Origin: Turnera subulata
Lineage: Eukaryota; Streptophyta; Magnoliopsida; Malpighiales; Passifloraceae
Reading direction: 5' to 3'
DNA length: 64,000 bases
NCBI GenBank assembly: GCA_028386065.3
Contig: JAKUCV010001047.1
Span: forward strand, 27,027 to 91,026
A program made the position numbers and the translations under genes. Below the pieces are notes generated by a model that made no database searches, was not told the origin of the DNA, and was given only the letters and a program-made list of their open reading frames with translations. Below are positions 21,632-34,200 of the stretch, piece after piece (positions within the stretch are counted from its first letter, which is position 1; each line of letters begins with the position of its first letter).

Positions 21632-21858
21632 GAAAACCCCCAAATTGTAGTTTGAATCCCTAGTTCTTCAAACTATCAATTAACCATTAATTCGGGTTTA
21701 ATTCATCAAATAAATAGTAATTTCCCCTCCTTCTCTGTCGATTTTAGTGTAGAAATTGAAAACCCCTAATTTGTATTTCGAAACCATAGTTCTTCAAAGT
21801 TTTAATTAACCATTAATTCATGTTTAATTAATCAAATAAATACTAATTTCCCCTCCTC
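21632..21858 (+). repeat. tandem duplication, about 126 bp, two copies
   Basis: The block starting GAAAACCCC at 21632 recurs at 21758 with the same order of landmarks (AGTTCTTCAAA, TTAACCATTAATTC, CAAATAAATA, TTTCCCCTCC). It lies in the 5' leader or intron of hAT1, before the BED exon. Confidence 0.85.
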
Positions 21859-21859
21859 T

Positions 21860-22979
21860 TGTATTTTGTAGTTAGCCGAGGCTTCGTGTTTGCAATTTAA
21901 ACGATTTGTCCCTCTTTGATGTTTGGTGAGTAACTAACCCTACCTACTCTTTGATTTGGGGTGTTATAATTATTTTATATGATAATTTGTTCTTAAACGA
22001 AAGACCTTATTCCTCTTGGTCTTCCTCTACCTGCTAATCAAGGAATGACATTTTGCTAGTTTTTGGCTTTACTTTTTAGGGACGTGGTGTTGTTCTTGTT
22101 AATACAAATGATGTTGCCACTTTTGTTGTCACTAGTTTTGGTCTTATTTTTCTGGTGAGTGGTACACCTTCGCTTTACCCATTTAAGTTGGCTATGCTGC
22201 CAGTAACGAATTAATACAGTTGTTATTTCTTATTTGTAGAAATTCTCTTACTCAGTTTACATTCTTGCTCGAGCTTGTATACAAATATTTCAAGAGTGTA
22301 GGCATTATTAAAGATGTTCAGTAAAATGGTAAAACCTTGTCTCTTTATCTTGTTTTTACTTTCCTATGTCTTGTTCTAAATTCTAATATAGTTGTTTCTA
22401 TCTCAACAAAAGTTAAACCTCCATTACCATTTAGTTATTATAATTAGATTTAGATTTCCAAATTTAGTAATTAAGTTGATTTGGTCAGTCACGTAGACTT
22501 GAAATTTTTTTGGTCAATTAATTCATAGTGAGGTATTGGAATAGAAAAATAAAAAAGTGATGTGCATTGATGCCTTTTGTGTTCAGTTTGATTTGTAGAA
22601 CTAGCATGTAGAGTAGTGAGTTGCTTTTGATCACTCTAGAACACCTGTATCCAAAGATGGCATGTTTCTGTCTTTTTTTTGAATCATTTTGGTTCTTAAG
22701 TTTTCGTTATTTGATCATTTTTCCTGCTGCTTCATCCCTTCCTTTTTCCTATATGAGGTTTTTCTCTTCAGTTACATAGGGAATGGTAAAGATGAGAACA
22801 ATTTGGCTGCTAAATGCTAGATTATAAATATGTGCTTGGATTGAATTTTGAAATCTTACTTACTTCAAACCTTTCCTGCAGGCCTTAACAAATTTCGTGG
22901 CTAGACCCACACCTACTACCAATGATGGAATGCAAGTTGAACCCACACCTTCCTTGGAGATGAAGTAACTCAAGGCAAT
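21860..22979 (+). other. hAT1 5' leader and probable intron, no coding sequence seen
   Basis: This AT-rich sequence between the tandem duplication and the BED-finger exon has no open frame of interest. Pyrimidine-rich stretches and CTGCAG near 22880 are compatible with an acceptor just before the coding start. Nothing else is visible. Confidence 0.45.
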
Positions 22980-24557
22980 GAAGGTGAAACTAATGTGGCA
23001 GCAAAGAGGGAGAACACAGATGCGGTGCAGCCTCGCAATCCCAAAAGATCGAGGGTGTGGGAGCACTTCATGAAGTGTGAAACTGCAGATGACGAGCTGA
23101 TTGTGAAATACATGCGATGTGCTCAGCAATTTAAAGCTCATCCGAAGTGGAATGGTACATCTGGTATGTTGGGTGATTTAGAAAGATGTCTTAAGAATAC
23201 TCTTATTGATGAATGTTCATAAACTCAATTAGTCAGTAAAGTAGGGGATGATGGAAAGACTTCTTTAGCTACATATAAGTGTGATCAGGATGCAATTAGA
23301 AAATCACTTGCTCGAATGATAGTTGCCGATGAATTACCTTTCATATTTGTAGAGGGTAAAGGGTTCCAGCAGCTGATGTCAATTTCTTGTCCTAGGTTTA
23401 GGATTCCACCTAGATGGACAGTTTCTAGAGATTGTTTTTGAAACTTTACCTAAAAGAGAAGAAAGTCTTAAACGCATATCTGAAAGCTAATTATGAATGA
23501 GTTAGCCTCTCAACTGACACTTGGACATCAATCCAGCGCATTAATTACATGTGCCTAACTGCAGATTTCATTGATTGGAATTGAAAATTAAAGAAAATAA
23601 TTCCAAATTTTTGTCCCATTACCGGTCATAGGGGGAGAAAATTATTGTTGCTGTTGAATGGTGTTTAATTGAGTGGGGAATCAATAGTGTATTTACTGTC
23701 AATGTAGATAATGCATCATCAAATGATAAGGCACTAGAGGGTTTGCAAAAGAAGTTAAGCAAGTTTAAAGGAAGCATTTTAGTAAATAGATACATGCATA
23801 TGAGGTGTCTGGCTCACATCATCAGTTTGATTGTTAATGATGAACTGAAGGTAGTAGGAAAGTTTTTTTATAGGGTTTGTAGGGTTGTTAGATATGTACG
23901 GGCATCTCGGCAAGGTTAGAAAATTTTAAGTAGTGTGACAAGAATGAGAAATTAGCATCAAAGGCTTTATTGTCATTAGACGTCCCGGCTAGGTAGAATT
24001 CAACCTATGTGATGTTAGAAACTGCATGCAAATTATACATATCCTGATGTAGATGTCAATTTTGAAGATGAAACGGAATCAACTGAGAAAAATATAGCTG
24101 TTGATTGGTGTGGCTTACCCACTTTAGATGATTGGATTAAGGTTAGAAAGTTGTGCAAGTGTCTCAAAAATTTCTATAATTTGACCATGTTTGTCTCTGG
24201 TTCATGTTACATCACTTGTAATTCATTTTTGGATGCAATCAATTCTGTGTATGAACTTTTTAACTTCTGGGCAGAAAGTTATGATCTTCAATTGAGTATC
24301 ATGGCATAGAACATGCTAGAGAAATTTGAAAAGTACTGGGGGAGTTGGAGCAATTTAATATGGTAACTTTTGTTGCTGGAGTACTTGACTTGAGATTTAA
24401 GTTCAAGTATGTTGAGTTTTTTTTGAAAAAAAAAAATTGGTGAAGCTGTTGGAAGTAGGATGTGGGAAAGGATAAGGGATGCAACCTTTGAGTTATTTGA
24501 TGCTTATGGCGATTCCCTATTCCCTCAATACTTTGGTGTCCGAAAACCGATTCAGCC
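22980..24557 (+). pseudogene. hAT1 transposase, N-terminal and middle part
   Basis: An open stretch at 22995-23222 encodes a BED finger: RVWEHFMKCETADDELIVKY, then AQQFKAHPK and NGTSGMLGDLERC. Two zinc ligands look lost: the first Cys of the CxxC pair is replaced (YMRC) and the His before the last Cys is Asp (GDLERC). Further on, readable pieces in changing frames include LARMIVADELPF and TDTWTSIQRINYMCLTADFI, typical of the RNase H-like catalytic core region of BED-type hAT transposases. Many stops and frameshifts follow. The Copia at 24563 cuts it near the C-terminal third. Confidence 0.85.
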
Positions 24558-24562
24558 TCAAC

Positions 24563-25463
24563 TGTTAGTGTAATGCCCAAAAGCCAATCAAATCATTGGA
24601 TGATCATATTATATTTAAGTCATGTATTTTGATTAAGGTTTTATTCCAATAAATATGTTTGTTATTCTTGCTTCAACATATTTATAATCTAAGAATATTT
24701 TATATTCTTGAAATATCCGTAGTCGATTTTTATTATGGATAGGTTGTAATAATAAATTTAGACTAGCGTATGTTGAGAATTATATCAGATATGAATTCAA
24801 CATACGGGTACAAGTTAGAGAACTTATGGACTGGACTGACCCGACATAAGAACACTGCATGTACTCATGTTGTCATTAGTGATTCTTATATGCACTATCC
24901 TGAGACCTGAGATCATCAAGGTTCCCAACACGTGAGTCATATACTTCGATATTACTCTTGGTCATTCGTAATTGAGTGGACCTAAGAGTAATTATTGGGT
25001 ACATGATATAATGTATAGTGGGTTTTGTATGATCAAGATGGAATTCGTCCAACCCATATAACGGGTATCTTATCAGTTTGGCCCCTTGATAGAGTTAAAC
25101 TGTAAATGCATGGCCATGCTCAGAGTAAGTGATATGGGGAAATCATTTGTTTCTGTATCACACAGTTAGCTCGGGGATCAAGAAACGTTAGAACAAACAT
25201 AAACGAGAATGACATATCCCATGTCTCGTGTTTGATCTTGATATTGTGGGACGAAAGGATAATGACATTTTTCCGAGGCATAATGAATCAGTAATGATCT
25301 TATCATTTGGGTAGCAATGACGTGTTGCTAAACACCGCTCATAGTTTATAATTGTAAATGAGAGTTTATAATTGTTGCCAAACGTCACAAGTGCCTACAG
25401 GGTCACACACAGTGGAGATTTTATCATAATGGAGACATAATCATGAGAGATAATGCATGATGA
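24563..25463 (+). repeat. 5' LTR of Copia2, shortened twice
   Basis: It matches the start of 27948-29439 but lacks about 175 bases corresponding to 28798-28972. It stops at a position equal to about 29030, after GATGATGTTGG, where integrase coding begins. The internal gap and the fusion are separate deletions. Confidence 0.9.
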
Positions 25464-27930
25464 TGTTGGAGGTGGATTTTATTCAACATAGGCTAGAGGT
25501 GGATTTCAATACTTCATTACATTTACTGATGATTATAGTAGATATGGCTATGTGTATCTTATGAAGCACAAGTCGGAATCCTTTGAAAAGTTCAAAGAAT
25601 TCAAGAATGAAGTACAGAATCAACTTGGCAAGAGTATTAAAATGGTTCGATCTGGTCGAGGAGGTGAATACTTAGACCGAGAATTTCTTGATCATCTAAA
25701 GGAATGTGGTATAGTATCACAACTTACTCCATCGGGTACACCACAATGGAATGGTGTATCTGAAAGGAGAAATAGAACTTTGTTAGACATGGTTCATTCT
25801 ATGATGAGTCAAGCTGACCTACCTTTTTCATTTTGGGGACATGCTCTATTGATTGCTGCCTTTACACTTAACCTTGTTCCGTCTAAATCAGTTGAAAAGA
25901 CTCCATATGAGATGTGGACTGAGAAATGCCCCAGTTTGTCTTTTATGAAGATTTGGGGTTGTGAGGCTTACGTAAGACGACAAGTATCAGATAAACTCGC
26001 CCCTAAATCGGACAAGTGCCATTTTGTTGCATATCCTAAAGAAACTAAAGGATTTTATTTCTATAATCCCACAGAGCAAAAGGTGTTTGTTGCTCGTACT
26101 GCTATTTTTCTAGAAAGAGAATTTATTTCTAGAGAGATCAGTGGGAGAAAAATAGAACTCGAAGAAGTTCGAGCACAACGAGAAGCTACAGAAACTGAGA
26201 TGGAACAAGAAAAGGAATCACAAGTTGTTGTGAATGAAAATCCTGTACCTGTAACACATGGACCACATAGGTCCGATAGGACTTGATATAAGCTAGAGAG
26301 ATATGGATTTTTTTTGACTCATACTGGAGACGTGATGCTCATGGATGATGATGAGCCCACTTCCTATCAGCAGGCAATTACGGGTCCAGACTCCAAGAAC
26401 TGGCTAGAAGCCATGAATTCTGAGATAGAATCCATGTATGAGAATAAGGTTTGGACCTTGGTTGATCCACCTGAAGGGGTAAAACCCATTGGGTGCAAGT
26501 AGGTCTTTAAGAAAAAGACCGACGTGGATGGTAATGTGGTTACTTTTAAAGGGCGATTGGTTGTGAATGGTTTCAAACAAGTACATGGTATTGACTATGA
26601 TGAAACTTTTTTGCCAGTTGCCATTGTTAAATCCATCCGAATTCTATTGGCTATAGCTGCATACCGTGATTATGAAATATGGCAGATGGATGTCAAAACC
26701 GCTTTCCTTAATGGAAATCTTTTAGAGGATGTGTACATGACACAACCTAAAGGTTTTGTCACTCCGGAGAATTCTAATAAGGTATGCAAATTGTAAAGAT
26801 CCATTTATGGATTAAAGCAAGCTTCTAGGAGTTGGAATCTGCATTTTGATGAGGTAATCAAATAGTTTGGTTTCATTAAAAATGAAGATGAGCCATGTGT
26901 TTACAAGAAGGTTAGTGGGAGCACTATCGTTTTCTTGCTGTTGTATGTTGACGACATTCTACTCATTGGGAATGATATTAAAACACTACAGTCTATAAAG
27001 ACTTGGTTCGGAAAGAATTTTTCAATGAAGGACTTAGGTGAAGTTGCCTACGTGCTAGGTATAAAGCTCTTTAGAGATAGATCCAAAAGGCTTCTTGGCC
27101 TATGTCAAAGTACATATATTGACAAGGTGCTTAAAAAGTTTAGCATGCAAGATTCCAAGAAAGGTTTCTTGGCCATGTCACATGGCATAACTCTCTCAAA
27201 GAATCAATGTCCTAGTACATCTAATGAGAGAGAGCGAATGAGTAAGATCCCTTATGCATCAGCAATAGGATCTATCATGTATGCCATGCTACGTACCCGA
27301 CTAGATGTCGCATATGCATTAACTGTCACAAGCAGTTATCAATCTGATCCCGGTGAAGGTCACTGGAGAGCGGTTAAAAACATCCTTAAGTACTTGAGAA
27401 AAACTAAGGATGCATTCCTTATATACGGAAGCGTTGATGAGCTTGTTGGAAAGGGTTACACAGATGGTAGCTTCCAAACTGACAGGGATGATTTTAGAAT
27501 GCAATCAGGATATGCGTTTTGTCTTGGAGGTGGTGTTGTATGCTGGAAGAGTTCAAAGCAAGAAACAGTTGCCGATTCTACCACTGAGGCTGAATACATA
27601 GCCCCCTCTGATGCAGCGAAAGAGGCTGTTTGGATTAAGAAGTTCATATCTGAACTTGGGGTGGTTCCGAGCATTTACAGTCCGATTGAGCTCTATTGTG
27701 ACAATAATAGGACAATCGCACAGGCTCAAGAACCTAGATAACACCAAAGATCCAAACATATACTCCGACGCTACCATCTTAATAGAGAGATTATTGAAAG
27801 AGGCGATATGAGGCTGTGCAGAGTTCCTTCTGAGAAGAATATAGCAGATCCACTAACTAAGCCGCTCACATAGCAGAAGCATGATTGTCATACTAGATCC
27901 ATTGGTATTAGATACATGGATGATTGGCTT
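25464..27930 (+). pseudogene. Copia2 pol: integrase core, RT, RNase H (in-frame stops)
   Basis: One frame runs throughout with no shift. Integrase: FTDDYSRYGYVYLMK carries the first Asp. The second site reads RSGRGGEY where the family has SDRGGEY, so the catalytic Asp is Gly. Glu is in GVSERRNR. RT: MDVKTAFLNGN, YGLKQAS and the active site YVDDILLIG. RNase H: YTDGSFQTD, DSTTEAEYIA and YCDNN. Stops: TGA at 26287, TAG at 26503 (where Trp is usual), TAA at 26797, TAG at 26863, TAA at 27739 and TAG near 27871. The end reads NIADPLTKPLT as expected for copia RNase H C-termini. It is non-functional. Confidence 0.93.
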
Positions 27931-27947
27931 TAGTGCAAGTGGGAGAT

Positions 27948-29439
27948 TGTTAGCGTAATGCCCAAAAGCCAATCAAATCATTAGATGATCATATTATATT
28001 TAAGTCATGTATTTTGATCAAGGTTTTATTCCAATAAATATGTTTGTTAATCTTGCTTGAATATATTTATAACCTAAGAATATTTTATATTCCTGAAATG
28101 TCCCTAGTCGGTTATTATTATGGATAGGTTGTAATAATAAATTAAGACTAGCGTATGTTGAGCATTATATGAGATTTGAATTCTACATACGGGTACAAGT
28201 TAGAGAACTTGTGGACTGGACTGACCCGACATAAGAACACTGCATGGACTCATGTTGTCATTAGTGATTCTTATATGTACTATCCTTAGACCTGAGATCA
28301 TCAAGGTCCCCAACACGTGAGTCATATACTTCGATATTACCCTTGGTCATTCGTAATTGAGTAAACCTAAGAGTAATTATTGGGAACATGATATAATGTG
28401 TAGTGGGTTTTGTATGGTCAAGATGGAATTCGTCCAACCTATATAACGAGTATCTTATCAGTTGGGCCCCTTGATAGAGTTAAACTGTAAATGCGTGGCC
28501 ATGCTCAGAGTAATTGATATGGGGAAATCATTTGTATCTGTATAACACAGTTAACTCGGGGATCAAGAAACGTTAGAACAAATATAAACGAGAATGACAT
28601 ATCCCATGTCTCGTGTTTGAACTTGATATTATGGGACGAAAGGACAATGACATTTTTCCGAGGCATAATGAATCAGTACTAATCTTATCGTTTGGGTAGC
28701 AATGATGTGTTGCTAGACACCGCTCATTATTTACAATTGTAAATGAGAGTTTATAATTATTTTCAAACGTCACAAGTGCCTACAGGGTCACACACTTAGA
28801 ACTGTTGATTCAAGCTAGTGGTTAGACCATGGTTGGACCATGGTTCGACCAAGATTTGAGCTAGTGGTTAGACCATGGTTCGACCAGGATTTTTGGGTTG
28901 ATTCGGTTCACTAATTATCAGAATTAATGCCATATGATGTGTATATATGATAATATATATGTTTAATGCCATAGTGGAGACTTTATCATAATGGAGACAT
29001 AATCATGAAAGATAATGCATGATGATGTTGGCCATTGTCTAATTAAACTATGCCTAATGTGTATTTGACATAAGTGAGAGGTTGATCGGATTTTTCAGAC
29101 TAAGCTCACACACATTAGTTAGACAAGAAACACATCAAACACTCTAGGCTCTTTAGCTCTCGGAATTCTATAACTAGCACTACGGTTCGGGAGTGCTCGG
29201 GATAGTGATCGTGTGACGGTTGCTAGTAGTCATCAACGGTTCGTGTGGATACCGTAGAGGAATCGGATTTTGGTCTGGTTCTTGCTGGTTCGGCTCTACT
29301 CTAGAGTGAAAGGATTCAGCAAATCCCAGGTACAAAATTCTTGTTATTCGGTTTACCTCGTTTCACATGGATCCTCCATTAGTTCCGGTTTTATCCGCTG
29401 CACATTTTGTCTATTTGTTTGCATGCCCGGTTCCTTACA
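27948..29439 (+). repeat. 3' LTR of Copia2 (1492 bp)
   Basis: It starts TGTTAGCGTAATG after the purine tract and ends TTCCTTACA before the TSD. A patch at 28816-28890 repeats GACCATGGTTCGACC-like units. A related patch occurs in reverse orientation at 53630-53710 in the Copia3 LTR. Confidence 0.92.
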
Positions 29440-29444
29440 TCAAC

Positions 29445-29920
29445 AACCAAGTTCAAGTATTCTGAGGCTAGTGAACAAGATGATGAATATGTTGATGGGG
29501 TTTGGAGATTGATCTCGTAGAGGACATCAATGTTTAAAAGGCTGTAGGGTGCTGATGGAGATAGCAAAACAGAAATGGACATGTATATAGGGGAAGCTAC
29601 TGACGAATATGCTAAACAATTTGATGTGTTGTCGTGGTGGAGGGTCAATGCACCATGATTTCCAATCCTATTAGAAATCACTCGTGATGTGCTTGCTGTC
29701 CCAATCATGACTGTTGCATCAGATAGTACCGGTGGCAGAATTCTTGATGCTTTTAGGAGTTCTGTGACTCCTAAGATTGTGAAAGGTCTTATTTTTGCTC
29801 AGGAATGGATGCGAGTAAGAGCACCAGACTACCATTCCCAATGGGAAGAGAGTGTAGTAGATGTTGAGAAGCTCGAAAATGGCATTTTGCTTCTCTTTTC
29901 ATCATGTTTTTTGCACTAAG
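29445..29920 (+). pseudogene. hAT1 transposase, C-terminal dimerisation domain
   Basis: It continues directly from 24557 across the Copia insertion (KPIQPQ / QPSSSI). The hATC domain is readable: QFDVLSWWRVN, then ITRDVLAVPIMTVASDSTGG, RILDAFRSSVTPKIV and FAQEWMR. The usual ASESAFSTGGR reads ASDSTGGR, so three residues are missing. The frame ends at a stop after LENGILLLF. Confidence 0.88.
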
Positions 29921-30616
29921 TTTGGTTGTTCTTCATTTTTGTTCATTATTTCAGTTTAGTTACTTATAACTAACATCTATTTTTATTTTTTCAGAAATGG
30001 CCGATCTATGTATAGAACCTACTATTGAAATTTGATGGAATTCTGGTATATGTGTTGTTTTTCAAGTTCTATAAATGGTTGTTTATGATCTTCTTGTCTC
30101 TGTTTTTCAATTCTTGTTTTGTCTCTGCTTTTTCAATTCTGGATGATGCTCTTTGTAATATTTTTATAACTTGGCAGGAGTTGGAAACGAACTTGGCTGG
30201 AATTTTGGGTTGACAACTTGGTTGTTTTGTTTTGTTTTGTATACTTCTTCTTTTACTTTTATCAGATTACAGGCCAATTGAAAGTCTGAAACAACACATT
30301 TCTTTTGGATTAAAGAGCCTTCTTTTGATATTATAAGGCTCCTCAATCATAATTCTATTTAAGTATTTTGGCTTTCATACAATCATTACATGGATGTATT
30401 TAAGTATTGTGAATGCTTTGAATGTTTCTGTGAATGTCAGTTTCTGTGGGAATTTTGGGTCGGTACTGTCTGTATGCCGACCGACCCGAGGGATATCATG
30501 TCGGTATTGGGCAAATGTCGGCGTGGTATAGGTCGCTCGGTATGAGGTCGGTATGGGGGTGCCGTCGATATTCTCATACGGATCCCAAAATTGGTACGGT
30601 ATAATGCTCACCCCTA
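29921..30616 (+). other. 3' non-coding region and right end of hAT1
   Basis: This AT-rich, T-rich stretch has no convincing frame. The last 150 bases are dense in GTCGGT/CCGACC-type motifs and end with the inverted repeat TGCTCACCCCTA. I see nothing else in it. Confidence 0.75.
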
Positions 30617-30624
30617 CCTATCGC

Positions 30625-31347
30625 CATCACCTCATTGATTGTCTCCTAAAATTTATCAAACTTCTCAATCACACAACAAGTAGTTCTCTCAATGACATCA
30701 CTCCCATAACAAATCCACTTCCTCAAAGTATGTCTAATTTGACATATCTTGGGAAAATAGATATTCACTGTTGGATAGCGAGTACCTAAAAATAATTCTG
30801 TAACACTATGAAAGATCTACAACATACCACAAATTTCTATAACCATGTTCCAATCTTCTTTTTTTGGCAAACTTTTATATTGATAATCATGCATTGGACA
30901 ACGGTAAGAAATGCATCTATATGGAATGGTTGAAGCAAGCATAAGATATGTGGTGTTCCAACGAGTTTTACAATCAAGCACAAGCTTCTTAGAATATGCT
31001 ACTTCCTTAATACAATAAATTTCTGCAAATTTTTCCACCCTCTTTAGTGTTCTTGTCCAAAAATTTACACTTTATCTTATTCTAATTATTGCTCAATTTA
31101 TTATTGTCACGCCATCTTTCACAATTAGATTCAAGAAATGTGCACAACAACCACGTGAAATAATATACCTCCAATATGAAATGATGATCGAGGGATTTTA
31201 CCAAACATAAGAGTGATCATGGCATCATTAGTGGTGCAACTGTCAAGAGTGAGTGTCAAGAGCTTTCTATCCACAATATACTCCACCAAAAATTGCACCA
31301 AAACCTCACAAAAATTCTCCGAAGTATGTGGTTCTGGTACATATATG
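30625..31347 (-). pseudogene. hAT2 transposase, central part
   Basis: On the minus strand it reads, in order, YVPEPHTSENFCEVLVQFL, LTLDSCTTNDAMI, ILFHVVVVH, then KKLVLDCKTRWNTTYLMLAS and GTRYPTVNIYFPKICQIR. These are landmarks of BED-type hAT transposases; the CKTRWNSTY block lies in the catalytic core. Stops and frame changes interrupt it near 30800-31060. At its left end INEVMAIG continues in 21015-21107, and at its right end the exon is split by the SIRE-like element. Confidence 0.88.
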
Positions 31348-33083
31348 TGTTGGTCTAAGGTCGGATTAGCATGTGCTTTGTGTTAATTATTTTGCTTAAT
31401 CTTGATTAAGCACACTAACCGAGGTATTTGATTATGTATGGATTAGTTGTTGATTTGGTTTTAATCATATGTCCTAATTCTCCATATGCCTTAGCTATGT
31501 TTTGATGTTAACAAACTTTGAGTTTCAGACATATATTAAATCTTAGCATGCAAGCGACATTGTGGGAGTTTGAAGTTAGTGGGGTTGGTATGTATGTTAG
31601 TGGCATTAGTTTATTGGGTTTAATACTTGAGATGTCACTTTCATAGACCATGGACCACATTGATTATCTCACAACTTTAAAGCAATTGTTGGAGAAGCTC
31701 CCATGAGCTATAAAACTGAAAAATAGCTTGATTCAACTCAAAAAAATATTTGTTTAGTGTTCTGGACATGTTTCACAATGCATGGATTTAAATATGACAA
31801 ACCTAGGATCATCAAACCTAGGTGTCTGTCCAGCATCTGCTGATCATCTTTCATTTTGGGACCACTTATTGAAGATGCTCCCTAACTCTATAAACTCGGC
31901 ACATAGCTTATGTTGAATCAGCAGCAGCGTGTTTAAAGATCTGGAAAGCTTCCACAACAGCCCAGTTTGATTATGTCCAACCTATGAGCATCAAACCTAG
32001 AAGTCTGCTAACCATGTGTAGACCACTTTCTGAAAAACGGATACATTTACAATTTGGCACCAACGATGCTGAATCTCGATGCTGTAGACAGTGACAGGAG
32101 ATTGATGAAAGTTGGCTTTCCTTGGTCCTTGTGTCAAGCTAACCTATTACTAAGAAGTCAAAACAACCTAGTACTCTATACTTCTGGAACTACACAGGAT
32201 GATTCAAAAAAGTTGTAGCTTCCTCTCTGAACGTTCATATGGAATCAGCATGTGAGCAACAACCTTGATCTTCACAAAAGGTGCTGAATGAGAGTGACTA
32301 CTCATAGATTTGAACGTTGTGGCCCTGTTCATGCCAGATTACGATGCAACTGAAAATGACGCACAGTTGTTATTCTTAGAGGCTTCTTCCCCCTTGCCTA
32401 TACATAAAGAATGATTGCTGAAGAATGTTAGAGCTGCCGATGGAGAAAGAAGTGAGAAATTAGCAGCAGCTCTCCTCCTAAGCTTGAGAGTATTCAATGA
32501 TCCTTGTGCATTACTTGTAAATCTCTTAAGTGAGTCACTCATGAAGATATCTTGAGAGAGGGTTATATCTTAGACAAGCTTGAGAGTGCTTTGTGCTGAT
32601 TAGTGATAAGCGAGGCTAAGATTAGCTTTGAGAGAAGGTTTGCAAGTTGCACCTTAGAAAAACTTGTGAGAGACAGGCTTTGTTGGTTTAACCTACGAAG
32701 AAACCAATTGAGTGAGGTAGGATAGGGAATATCTTACTGGGGAACTAAGAGCAAAGCTTGGATTAACTTTGTGGGTACAAGAGGTTAGAGGTTAACCTAG
32801 GTAAAACCTTGTATTTTAGGATATTGGTTGATCCCGTAAAAATCAATGTTAGTGATGGTTAGAAATCTCATGGTGGACTCATTGTGTAGTGGAGGTAGTC
32901 CTCTGTGGCGAACCACTATAAATCCTTTGTGCCAATCTCTCTAACCCACTTCTTAATTATGCTTTAGTATGTTCATAATTTTCCAGATTTGAATACAAAA
33001 TCGATTTGGCATTAGAGATGCCAAATCGGAGATTAAGCGAAAATGGCTAATTCACCCCCCCTCTTAGCCAACTTGGACCTACA
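31348..33083 (+). repeat. 5' LTR of the SIRE-like element (1736 bp)
   Basis: Its first ~90 bases and its last ~870 bases match 38703-39660. The middle (about 31440-32215) is absent from the right copy. Confidence 0.9.
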
Positions 33084-34200
33084 AATGGTAGCGAAGCTAC
33101 GTTCTCTATGCATGGATTAACGTCCAAGAGATAAAGATCAAGGCTTTTGAGGATTGTAGCGTAAAGAAATTTTCTTATTCTTATGTTGTGAACTTCGGCC
33201 ATTGGAAGCTTTTGCTGAAGATTTCTATAAAGAGTCAAGAACTTGAGAAGTGGCTTGCTGTGAAAAATTTCTATTGGAGACCAGCGAAAAATGTCTTGAA
33301 GTTCTGGTCAGTAGAAGAAGTCAATGAAGCCAAGCCTAATTCTAAAGTTGCGAACCTCCTACGATATGGCATCAATGAGGCCACATTGGAAGGAGCACAG
33401 TCTAGTGCCATAATCTAGGAGTTTTGGAGTCTCCTTGCATCATTTATGATGGCATTACAGGTGATTCGGATGGAGTGGACTTTGCAATTCTTTTTTCGGT
33501 TAGCTAGAAAGCATTCTGAGGTAAATGATTCTTTTCATATATTTATGTTTCATGTGCTAATTGTTTAATTTAATGAATTGCTTGAGATTGTTGGAAAAGA
33601 TGTAGAAAAGAACATTGCATGTAGAAAACATGTTGAAGTATTGGATTTGATAAAGTTATTCATAATACTTCACATGTAGAGCCTTGAAAGTTTCCTACAT
33701 CATATGCCAATATTGTCAAAGATCTAAAAATGAATAATGATGTTCCTATGCAATGTTCTAGAGAGGAAACTTGTTCTAAATGTGGATGCTTGTGAAAAAT
33801 AATTGATGAAAATAGTGCTCTTAATATGAATATTGAATTTGTCAAGTTCATTAAGGGAAGAGTTGGTATACACCTTTTCTTGATAACAAAGGCGCTTCTT
33901 GTAAAAAAAAAAGTGTTGGAGTCATTCATTTGGCATTCAATCCAAAGTCAACCTTAATGAATAACTTTGCTAGAGCTAAACTTTATAATGCATCACATTT
34001 CACATGTCATTATGATGAAAATGAAGGTCATGGCATGATACTTTTCATGATCAAAAGATGTATTGTGTTGATAAATATATTTGGCTACCGAAAGGTGCCA
34101 AAACTAACTCCAAGGACCCAATTTTGTGTGGGTACCAAAAATATGACTTTCTTAGCCAAAAAATAAGGATAGACGGACATTGCAAAGTGGTTACTAAATA
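33084..34200 (+). pseudogene. SIRE-like gag remnant
   Basis: After the primer site the plus strand reads NFGHWKLLLKISIKSQELE, the start of SIRE-type copia gag, followed by stops. At 33900-34165 another open piece contains TCHYDENEGHG, a degraded zinc knuckle, and VPKLTPRTQF, like the proline-rich linker before protease. Nothing intact remains. Confidence 0.7.

Larger units (their letters stand above)
24563..29439 (+). mobile_element. deleted Ty1/copia retrotransposon (Copia2)
   Basis: The TSD TCAAC occurs at 24558-24562 and 29440-29444. The right LTR (27948-29439) is full length. The left LTR is cut at about 25463, where the sequence passes straight into integrase coding, so the primer site, gag, protease and the integrase N-terminus are gone. 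Integrase core, RT and RNase H remain in one frame with stops. GTGGGAGAT precedes the right LTR as the purine tract. The LTR belongs to the same family as the one at 53011-54569. Confidence 0.93.
21108..30616 (+). mobile_element. hAT DNA transposon (hAT1), split by a Copia
   Basis: An exact 8-bp TSD, CCTATCGC, flanks the element (21100-21107 and 30617-30624). The ends are short imperfect inverted repeats: TAGGGCTGTGCA on the left and TAGGGGTGAGCA (reverse complement) on the right. Both subterminal regions (21170-21270 and 30460-30600) are rich in GTCGGT and CCGACC motifs, which in hAT elements bind transposase. The plus-strand transposase (22980-24557 and 29445-29920) is broken by a Copia at 24563-29439 and by many stops. 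Without the Copia it would be about 4.6 kb. Confidence 0.92.
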
